A DNA stretch of 64,000 nt from Actinomycetales bacterium (GTDB taxonomy: Bacteria > Actinomycetota > Actinomycetes > Actinomycetales > Dermatophilaceae), in contig JADJVX010000026.1 of NCBI GenBank assembly GCA_016710385.1, forward strand, positions 258,179-322,178, written 5' to 3'. Position numbers and translations under genes: made by a program. Numbering within the stretch: the stretch's first letter is position 1; each line of letters begins with the position of its first letter. Below the pieces are notes generated by a model. That model saw nothing but the letters and a program-made list of their open reading frames with translations. It was not told the DNA's origin and searched no databases. This document shows positions 44,775 to 51,750 of this stretch, piece after piece.

Positions 44775-45939
44775 ATGCGCACCACGACCTTCACCCGACT
44801 CTTCACACTCACGGCAGGGCTGGCCACCGTCGCCACCCTCGCCCTTGGCAGCTCGACCGCCGCCCAAGCCGGGACCTTTGCTGCTGCCGGAGGGGCGGGC
44901 AGCGCGGTCCGGTCCGCCGACGTCGGCTCCGGCACCCCCGCCCTCACCGCCGAGGCCAAGGCCGCCGGCAAGAAGGCCCACGGGGCCAAGGCCACGTCGA
45001 CCGAGATCCTCGAGGCCTACTGGACCAAGGCCCGCATGGCGGCGGCCATCTCCGCCGACCAGGACCCCGCGCTCGCGAGCTCCGCCACGGCATACGTCGA
45101 GAAGACCACCCGCGATCTGAAGGCCGGCAAGAAGCCCGCCACCAACGACGGTCCGGTCCGCAGCGTCTCGGGCACCCCGAGCCAGGTCTTCGCCCCGGCC
45201 GGCAGCGGCGGAAGCACCGGCGGCCTCGTGCAGGCGGCCTACAACCCCAACCTGCCCTACTACGTGCCCACCGCCTACACCGCGGGGAAGGTCTTCTTCA
45301 CCAAGGGCGGCCTCAACTACGTGTGCTCCGGCACCATCGTCAACTCCGAGGGCAAGGACACTGTCTGGACCGCGGGCCACTGCGTGCACGGCGGCTCCGG
45401 CGGCACCTGGCACAGCAACTGGACCTTCGTGCCGGCCTATGACGACGACCTGGCCAACCCGCGGCCGTATGGCACCTGGTCGGCGGGCCAACTGTGGTCG
45501 AAGTCGGCCTGGACCAGCAGTTCTGACTTCAGCCAGGACATGGGCGTCGCGATCATGAACACCAACTGGGGCTACCACATCGTCGACTACTTCGGTGGCC
45601 AGGGCCTGACGACCAACCGCGGCAAGAGCGGCGTGTGGGAGAACGCGTTCGGCTACCCGGCCGAGTCGCCGTTCGACGGTGGCAACCTGATGCGCTGCTG
45701 GGGCTCGACCTCGCCCGGAGTGGGACGCCTGGCTGGTGTGGTCGCAGACCGTCAAGATCCCGTGCGACATGACCCGCGGCTCCTCCGGCGGCGGTTGGCT
45801 CTACGGCTACGACGGCAACTGGGGCCAGCTCAACGGCGTCAACAGCCGTATCGACCGGATCGTCGGCCCGACCATCATGCTCTCGCCGTACTTCGACGAC
45901 GACGCTTGGGGCCTCTACAACTCCACTCGCTACCTCTGA
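44775..45939 (+). pseudogene. Secreted trypsin-like (S1) serine protease with frameshift
   Basis: Two frames make up one protease. The first, from ATG 44775 (ribosome binding site GAAAGGTG), has a signal peptide (MRTTTFTRLFTLTAGLATVA), a propeptide-like region, catalytic His in VWTAGHCVHGG and Asp in SDFSQDMGVAIM, ending around GSTSP. The next frame carries the catalytic Ser in CDMTRGSSGGGWLYG and the C-terminus WGLYNSTRYL, stopping at 45939. One extra C in the CCC run near 45715 explains the shift: removing it gives STSPEWDAWLVWSQ. This is either a real inactivating change or a sequence error. A terminator hairpin follows at 45971. Confidence 0.78.
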
Positions 45940-45970
45940 TGGCTGGCCCGCCGTCTCACCGACGGCACGG

Positions 45971-45998
45971 AACGCGCCCGGATTCCCCGGGCGCGTTT
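45971..45998 (+). terminator. Intrinsic terminator after the protease gene
   Basis: AACGCGCCCGG (45971-45981) and CCGGGCGCGTT (45987-45997) form a perfect 11-base-pair stem with a 5-base loop, followed by TTT. It lies 32 bases after the protease stop and before the next lipoprotein. Confidence 0.78.
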
Positions 45999-46022
45999 CC
46001 GGTGCCCGGCCTACCATCGGGT

Positions 46023-46589
46023 ATGCCGTCCGCTCCAGACCCGGGTATGCCGTCGCGGCGCCGGCTGCTGCGCGGGATGTCGGCCGCCGCAGCCGTGGTC
46101 GGCGGCGCCGTCCTGGCCGCGTGCGGACGAGCAGAGACCCCCGGCGGTCGTTCCACACCGCCGGTCGCCCCGATCAGCCCCCCCACCGGAGTCCCCCCGG
46201 CCACCGGTTCGGCACCCGGATCGGGAGGCGTCCCGGGACCGGCACCACTTCCCGAGCCACCCGGTTTCCCGACCGGCATACCGACCCCGACGATCACCGA
46301 ACCCGTTGCCGGAGAACGACGTCGGGCGACGCCTTTCGTCTTCGTGCTCGCCCAGGGCAAGAGCATCGTCGTGCAGGTGACCAGCGGCGGGCCGCCGTGC
46401 GACGCCGTGACAGGTACCGAGGTCAACGAGAGCACAGGGCGGGTCGTCCTCACGGTGTGGACCGGTCCGCAGCTCGGGGCCGGCCCGTGCGACGGTCCGC
46501 AGCCGGCGATCGCCGCGATCCAGTGGATTCGCGTCACGCTGGCGGCGCCGCTGGGCACCCGCGAGCTCATTCAGGGACACCAAGCCTGA
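46023..46589 (+). CDS. Tat-type lipoprotein, function unknown
   Basis: A 188-residue protein whose N-terminus has a twin-arginine-like SRRRLLRGM followed by AAAAVVGGAVLAAC, lipidated at Cys34. A Pro/Gly-rich linker (about 38-95) leads to a small domain with RATPFVFVLAQGKSIVVQVT and two cysteines, family unknown. Start choice is uncertain: ATG 46023 and ATG 46047 are both inside GTATGCCG words and neither has a good ribosome binding site; 46047 gives a shorter, equally good signal. The stop codon lies in the first unit of a 14-base tandem repeat. Confidence 0.62.
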   Translation: MPSAPDPGMPSRRRLLRGMSAAAAVVGGAVLAACGRAETPGGRSTPPVAPISPPTGVPPATGSAPGSGGVPGPAPLPEPPGFPTGIPTPTITEPVAGERRRATPFVFVLAQGKSIVVQVTSGGPPCDAVTGTEVNESTGRVVLTVWTGPQLGAGPCDGPQPAIAAIQWIRVTLAAPLGTRELIQGHQA

Positions 46590-46653
46590 CCGCTCACGCC
46601 TGACCGCTCACGCCTGACCGCTCACGCCTGACCGCTCACGCCTGACCGCTCAC
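46584..46653. repeat. Five tandem copies of a 14-base repeat
   Basis: GCCTGACCGCTCAC is repeated exactly five times in direct succession (46584, 46598, 46612, 46626, 46640) between the 3' ends of two convergent lipoprotein genes. The first unit contains the stop codon of the upstream gene. Copy number is likely variable between strains. Confidence 0.92.
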
Positions 46654-46672
46654 CGCCCGATCGGCACGCGGG

Positions 46673-47341
46673 TCAGCTGCGGGCCGGGATGAGGCGAGCC
46701 ATCTGGACGACCGCAGCGCCGGCCTTGTCAGCGGTCACGGGGATCGACGAGTCGCCGTCGTAGACGATCTCGTAGACCTGCCCGGCCTTCTCCATATAGA
46801 AGTTCACCGTGAAGGTCTGCTCGAAGCACGTCGTGTTGAGGAACGAGACCGGCGCCGCCGCCGTGGGCTCCTGGATCTTGCCCATGCACGTGATGGCTCG
46901 CTCTCCCTTGCGGCTGGCGGCATACGTGGCGGTGGGGTCGAACGCGGTGAGATTGGTGATGTCGATGACCCCCCGCTTGCCGCCGGTCGCGGCGACCCGG
47001 CACCGCTTCGCGTCACCAGTGATGGAGAAGACGGTGCCCTTGCCCAGCAGGGTCTCGACGGCTTCCTGAGCCGGCTGACACCAGGTCGGCTGACCGGTCC
47101 CGCTGTCGGAACCGCTGCCGGGGGCGTTCGTCGTGGCCTTGGCTGCGGGGGTGCCGACTGGCGTCGACGCGACCGACGACGCGGCCGACGACGGGGCAGC
47201 GGCCGGGGTCGCCGTCGAACCCGAGGAGCATGCGCTCAGCGTGGCGACGAGGCTCAGGGCGACGGCGGCGGACGCGATGCGGCTAGGGCTGGGGACTCGG
47301 CTGGGGACGCGGCTGGGGACTCGGCTGGCGCGAGTTGTCAT
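46673..47341 (-). CDS. Secreted lipoprotein, function unknown
   Basis: A 222-residue protein. After an RVPS-repeat N-terminus (ASRVPSRVPSRVPSPSRIAS, built from a 12-base repeat) comes a hydrophobic core and the lipobox LSAC (lipid Cys38). A Ser/Ala/Thr linker (about 40-85) precedes a compact domain with four cysteines (WCQPAQEAVETLLGKG, KRCRVAAT, ITCMGKIQEP, NTTCFEQTFT) probably in two disulphides. The family resembles small DUF3558-like actinobacterial lipoproteins, but I am not sure. The next upstream gene on this strand begins at 50292, with its 3' end 62 bases away, so this gene may be read from its own promoter. Confidence 0.72.
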   Translation of the reverse strand: MTTRASRVPSRVPSRVPSPSRIASAAVALSLVATLSACSSGSTATPAAAPSSAASSVASTPVGTPAAKATTNAPGSGSDSGTGQPTWCQPAQEAVETLLGKGTVFSITGDAKRCRVAATGGKRGVIDITNLTAFDPTATYAASRKGERAITCMGKIQEPTAAAPVSFLNTTCFEQTFTVNFYMEKAGQVYEIVYDGDSSIPVTADKAGAAVVQMARLIPARS

Positions 47342-47403
47342 GTCTACTCCTTGGTGGCGGGGATTTCGTGGTGGGGCTGAAGAGATCTGGTGTCAAAGGC
47401 GGG

Positions 47404-50292
47404 TCAGTCGCCGGCAGCGGGACGCAACACGACACGCACCGATCGGCCGTCGGCGGCACGCAGCAGCACCGTCCGTTCGCTGCGGCCGTCCCAGACGATG
47501 TCGGTGTCGACGCTGAAGGTCGCGATGCCCGCCGGTCCCGAGCACCCGGACGTTCCCGGCGCGGCGAGCACATAGGACACCTCGAGGCGGAGTTGCCCGA
47601 GGGCGGCTGGATGCTCGAACCCGGCGGCCAGTTCGGTCCCGGGCCGGTATGCCGTGCAGCGAGCGGCCGGGTCGGCGCGGCTCACGAGAGTGCGGCCACC
47701 GAGGGCCACCCGCAGTGCGGTCACCGAGGCCTGCACCTCCGCCGCTCCGGGCCCACCCGACACCGGCGGCTCGGCGAGGGTCACCGACCAGGCGGCCAGG
47801 AAGTCGGCGGGCACCGGCGGTGCGGCAGTGCGCCCGACCAGGGCGGGCCCGGCATACCGGCGCGACTGTCCGGTCGCAGCATCGGTGAGGGTGACCGCCA
47901 GGGCGTATTCGGTGCCCGCGCACAGGCCTGGCACGGTGAGCCGTCCCGATGAGGCGGGGGCGGTCGGGCCGAGAAAGGTCGTCGGGCAGGCCGGCGCCCG
48001 GTCGGCGGGGACGACACTCGAGGCGCTCACCTCGAGAGTGACCTCGCGATCGGCCTGCCAGATCAGGTCGAGAGCGGTCGACGCAGATGCGGGCGAGGGC
48101 TGCACCCGCACCCCGAAGGTGTCCAACGTCGGGGCGCCCTGGCGCACCGGGGTGCGCAATTGCGGTGCGACAGCGACAAATCCAGCGGGATCGATGCGCC
48201 ATTGGTCGGCCGACCAGTCGGACACCAACCGGCCGCCGGGCAGCAGCGGGGTGCTCGAGTAGGGCACCTTACGCACGACGAGGTCCATGCCGGAGCCGTC
48301 GCTGAGCGGGATGCGGGCGCTGCGCGCGGGGCCGCAGCCGGACGGCATACAGCCGCGGTTGTCGATCCAGATGCGGGTGCGGCCCTCCGGACGATTGGCG
48401 AGGGCATCGGTGGTGAACAGCTCAATGTCGCCCGGGTCGAAGAGGAACCGGCTGTCCTCGACCCGGCAGAGGAAGCCAGGGTCCCCGAGCGGACGCACCG
48501 TGGTTGCGGTGGCGGGGGCGTTCGGGAAGCCGCACGCGGCCGTGAGGGAACGGTCGCCGATGACCTGGAAGGTCCATCGGTCGAGGGTGGGCTGGCCGAC
48601 GACGCTCAGCTCGGTGGCCGCGCGGGCAGGCGGCACGACGGTATGCCGTTCGATCGCCGTGACGACGGGGTTGTCGTACGAGCGGCTGGGCAGGAGGTAC
48701 CAGAAGACGCAGATGTCGACGGCTTCGCCCTGCGCCAGGGCAGGCATGGTGAGGTTGACGACGGCTTCACGGCTGGCGGGCGTGCCTGGGTCGGGGGTCC
48801 AGTAGCGGGTCTGGGCGGCCTGGCGGGTCACCGGAAGCGTGGTGCTCAGGATCGCCGGATCGACAGAGCGGCAGTCGGTGCCCGGAGGGTAGCCCGCCGC
48901 TGCGACGCGCTGGGCCTGCTGGCTGCGGATCCGGCCCTCCAGCGGATGGGCCGCGCTCTCGGGTGCGGTGGCCTCACCGAGGGTCACGGCGAACGTCGGG
49001 ATCCGCACCTCGACATTGAGCGCGTCGACGGGGGCGAAGCGCACCGGACGGCGCAGGTCCGCCTCGGTCAGACCGGAGCCGCCGAACTGCGGATCCCAGG
49101 CCGACCACTGGGGATCGTAGGAGTAGCCGAAGGTGAAGGGGCCCGCCACGACGCCCGCCGGAGCCCGCCGGCCGAGCACGTCGTCAAGTCGGGCGCACAG
49201 CGGATCGGTCGTCGAACTGGTGCAGCCGGTGTGGATCGACAGGGCGAAGGTGGCGGCGCAGTCGTACCAGGTCGTGCTGTGCAACTCCCCGAGGCAGCCG
49301 TCTCGGTTGGCGTCCATGTCCTGGCGAGAAACCTTGAGACACAACGGGATTCCGGGCGTCTGAGTGCCTCGGGCGAAGGCCTCGGCCCACGCGGCGACCA
49401 GGTCGGCCGAGGGTGCCGCCGCCTCGGCGGTGAGGACCGCACCAGGGTGCGAGACCCGGATGAGCGAGGCGAACACCCCTGGGGTGTTGAGCTGCAGGTC
49501 CAGCCGGGCGATGACCGGCTGGTTGACGACGGCCGCGAAGATCGTGTCGGTGCGCCAGTCGATGGGCGCGGTGGGGAACTGACGGGAGCATTCCCCGGCA
49601 TACAGGTCGGTCTTGCGGATCTCCCCGACCCACAGGGTCTGGAACGCCGGCGCCTGCCGGTAGCCCAGCACGAGCGCCTGCTGGCCCTGCTGGCAACCCG
49701 GCCCGGTCGGCGTGCGCACACACGGGTCGACGAAGGCCCGGATGGTCCCGGGGTCACTGGGCACGAGCGCGGGTATGCCGGGGGCCGCACGGCTGGTGGT
49801 CGGGGCAGTGGCGGGCTCGCCGTAGCCCCGTCGGAGGGTGGCCAGTGCAGTCGCATCGGACAGATCGCGGCTTTCGGCACCGGCTGGCGCGATCGGAGCA
49901 GTGCCGGTGAGGCCGGCCTCCGGGTCGGCGCGCAGGTCCGGCCCGCCCCCGGGATTCGGCTCCGGCCGGCCTGACCCGATGGCCAGGCCCGGAGCAGCTG
50001 CGCCGGGGGCTGGGTCGGTGCTCACGCCGGGGCTGACGCCGGGGCTGACACCGGGGCTGGCGCTGGGCGGTCCGGCATACCCGGTGGCGGTCGCCGGCTG
50101 GGAGACACCCGCGGGGACGCTGAGCGGGCCGGCGACGGGGAGGGTGGGGTCGCCGGCCCGCAGCGATCGGCCGATGAACCCACCCGTCGCGACGAGCACG
50201 ATGAGCGCGATGGCGACGAGGGCGGTCACGGCAGGGCTGCGCCGGGCGCGGGGGGCGGTGGTCGTGGCGGTGCTGGAGCTCATGGCGGTCAT
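47404..50292 (-). CDS. Large membrane-anchored extracellular protein (962 aa), function unknown
   Basis: One N-terminal membrane segment (about residues 20-42, AVTALVAIALIVLVATGGFI) is followed by a Pro/Gly/Ser-rich wall-spanning region with SPGVSPGVSPGVS repeats, then a large extracellular part with about 20 cysteines. Points of interest are an EF-hand/dockerin-like loop DMDANRDGCLGELH (near residue 310) and a late Fn3-like domain (LTVPGLCAGTEYALAVTLTD). No family is recognised. The start at ATG 50292 is set by ATGA overlap with the gene upstream on the same strand. Probably a surface-exposed adhesion- or binding-type protein; that is inference. Confidence 0.68.
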   Translation of the reverse strand: MTAMSSSTATTTAPRARRSPAVTALVAIALIVLVATGGFIGRSLRAGDPTLPVAGPLSVPAGVSQPATATGYAGPPSASPGVSPGVSPGVSTDPAPGAAAPGLAIGSGRPEPNPGGGPDLRADPEAGLTGTAPIAPAGAESRDLSDATALATLRRGYGEPATAPTTSRAAPGIPALVPSDPGTIRAFVDPCVRTPTGPGCQQGQQALVLGYRQAPAFQTLWVGEIRKTDLYAGECSRQFPTAPIDWRTDTIFAAVVNQPVIARLDLQLNTPGVFASLIRVSHPGAVLTAEAAAPSADLVAAWAEAFARGTQTPGIPLCLKVSRQDMDANRDGCLGELHSTTWYDCAATFALSIHTGCTSSTTDPLCARLDDVLGRRAPAGVVAGPFTFGYSYDPQWSAWDPQFGGSGLTEADLRRPVRFAPVDALNVEVRIPTFAVTLGEATAPESAAHPLEGRIRSQQAQRVAAAGYPPGTDCRSVDPAILSTTLPVTRQAAQTRYWTPDPGTPASREAVVNLTMPALAQGEAVDICVFWYLLPSRSYDNPVVTAIERHTVVPPARAATELSVVGQPTLDRWTFQVIGDRSLTAACGFPNAPATATTVRPLGDPGFLCRVEDSRFLFDPGDIELFTTDALANRPEGRTRIWIDNRGCMPSGCGPARSARIPLSDGSGMDLVVRKVPYSSTPLLPGGRLVSDWSADQWRIDPAGFVAVAPQLRTPVRQGAPTLDTFGVRVQPSPASASTALDLIWQADREVTLEVSASSVVPADRAPACPTTFLGPTAPASSGRLTVPGLCAGTEYALAVTLTDAATGQSRRYAGPALVGRTAAPPVPADFLAAWSVTLAEPPVSGGPGAAEVQASVTALRVALGGRTLVSRADPAARCTAYRPGTELAAGFEHPAALGQLRLEVSYVLAAPGTSGCSGPAGIATFSVDTDIVWDGRSERTVLLRAADGRSVRVVLRPAAGD

Positions 50293-51440
50293 CCGATGCA
50301 GGCTTCGGCGATCTGGCGGAAGTCGACGGTGCGGGCGGCGTTTGAGGTGTTGCCCAGGCTGTCGCGAGCGGTCACGCTGAGGGTCATCGGGATCGTCCCG
50401 GAGTGCGTGCTGTAGAGCGGCCCGACTCGGAATCGCCCGCCTCCCAACGAGGTTGCTGCGCCGGACTTCCCGCCAGCGGTCCAGGTGGCGGCAGTGACGG
50501 TCGCCCCGGACGGGTCGCTCGCGGCCACCGTGAGAGTGACCTGCTGCCGGTATGCCGTGCACGCCGAGGACCCCTCGGAGTAGAGGAAGCCCGAGTCGGT
50601 GGTCAGGGTGAGCGCCGGGCCGGTGGTGTCTTTGGGCGTGGTGGCCGGCGGGGTGGGCGTGGGTGCTGTGGGTGCCGGCGTCGCGGGGGCCGGTGTCGTC
50701 GGCTGGGTGCGCGTCGACCCCGCCGTGGTCCGAGGTGCGCTGGTCGGTGCCGTCGGCGGCGGTGCAGTCGGTGAGGACGGTGCCGATGACGCCGTGGCTG
50801 TCGCGGAGGTGGGTGATGCTGATGTCGGCACCGGGGCGGCGGCTGCGGCCAGGGCGGTGCTGCAGGTGAGCTCGGGCAGGCCCTCGAGGTCGCCGTAGTC
50901 GGCAAGGGCAGCCCGCGGCATCCACGCGGGAGCGCCGGGGTTGTCGGGGTGCCGGATGACCGCCCAGGAGGCGCCGGTGCGGCCGATGATCCACACCTGA
51001 TCGCCGCGGTGCAGGTCACCGAGGGCGGCACCCCGAGCGGAGTCGTCGCTGCACCCGTAATAGCTCGCCGCGTCGGGTCGCAGCGTGACGCCCGCGCCGC
51101 CGCGGCCGATCAGTCCGGTGAGCCCGATGGCCAGCCCGGCACCAAGCGCGGCCACTGCGGCGGCGACGGCGCGCCACGGCATACCCGTCGGCAGACTGGT
51201 CAGGCGAGCGACGTCTGGGAGGGACGCCCCACCCGGGGGCTGCTGGGCCGGCCCGGGTGGGTCGGCCACGAAGAGCCGGGTGGGCTCCGTCGGGTGGACG
51301 CCCAGCGCGCGTTCGAGGCGCACCAACTCGTCGGGGCCAAGGTCGTAGCCACGCAGCGCCTCCGTCGGAGTGAGGCGGACCTGGTCGGCCCACGCCGCAT
51401 CGTTGGCGATGCGCCGCAGCACGTCTTCCAGTCCGGCCAT
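50289..51440 (-). CDS. Membrane protein with SH3-like and Thr/Pro linker, function unknown
   Basis: A 383-residue protein. Residues 1-50 (LEDVLRRIANDAAWADQVRL then TPTEALRGYDLGPDELVRLE) resemble the short helical leader-like domain seen in NHLP/Nif11-type and Franean1_4349-type proteins. A membrane segment follows (about 90-112), then an SH3-like region (YYGCSDDSARGAALGDLHRG, DQVWIIGRTGASWAVI), a Thr/Pro/Ala linker of about 80 residues, and an Ig-like C-terminal domain (GATVTAATWTAGGKS, MTLSVTARDSLGNTS). Two-membrane-topology is possible: cytosolic N-terminus, external SH3 and Ig-like parts. It is translationally coupled to the larger 47404-50292 protein, so they likely act together. Confidence 0.62.
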   Translation of the reverse strand: MAGLEDVLRRIANDAAWADQVRLTPTEALRGYDLGPDELVRLERALGVHPTEPTRLFVADPPGPAQQPPGGASLPDVARLTSLPTGMPWRAVAAAVAALGAGLAIGLTGLIGRGGAGVTLRPDAASYYGCSDDSARGAALGDLHRGDQVWIIGRTGASWAVIRHPDNPGAPAWMPRAALADYGDLEGLPELTCSTALAAAAAPVPTSASPTSATATASSAPSSPTAPPPTAPTSAPRTTAGSTRTQPTTPAPATPAPTAPTPTPPATTPKDTTGPALTLTTDSGFLYSEGSSACTAYRQQVTLTVAASDPSGATVTAATWTAGGKSGAATSLGGGRFRVGPLYSTHSGTIPMTLSVTARDSLGNTSNAARTVDFRQIAEACIG

Positions 51441-51542
51441 GTCCGAACCCTCGCGGCCCGGTCCGATTCAGCGCGTGAGTGGTAGCCACTCAATCCCGCG
51501 GGTGCAGGTACTCAAACTGGCCGCCGCGGGTCGCGCCGCCCG

Positions 51543-51739
51543 GGGAAACCTTCCGACCCGCCGACAAACCCGCCCTGTCACACCCACACGGGCCGGGAAA
51601 CCTTCCGACCCGCCGACAAACCCGCCCCGTCACACCCACACGGGCCGGGAAACCTTCCGACCCGCCGACAAACCCGCCGACCCGCCGACAAACCCGCCCC
51701 GTCACACCCACACGGGCCGGGAAACCTTCCGACCCGCCG
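51543..51739. repeat. 52-bp tandem repeat with internal inverted repeat
   Basis: A 52-base unit beginning GGGAAACCTTCCGACCCGCC starts at 51543, 51595, 51647 and (truncated) 51719. The third copy contains an extra 20-base duplication. Within each full copy CCCGT...ACGGG can form a small hairpin. The array fills most of the 310-base gap between the end of the LuxR-type gene and the start of the 51440 gene, both on the minus strand. No gene is seen in the gap. Confidence 0.92.
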
Positions 51740-51750
51740 AGTTTGTTCGC

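Noticed and set aside
51543..51739. Possible CRISPR array
   Set aside because: Units are directly adjacent with no unique spacers, differ by an internal 20-base duplication, and no cas genes are near.
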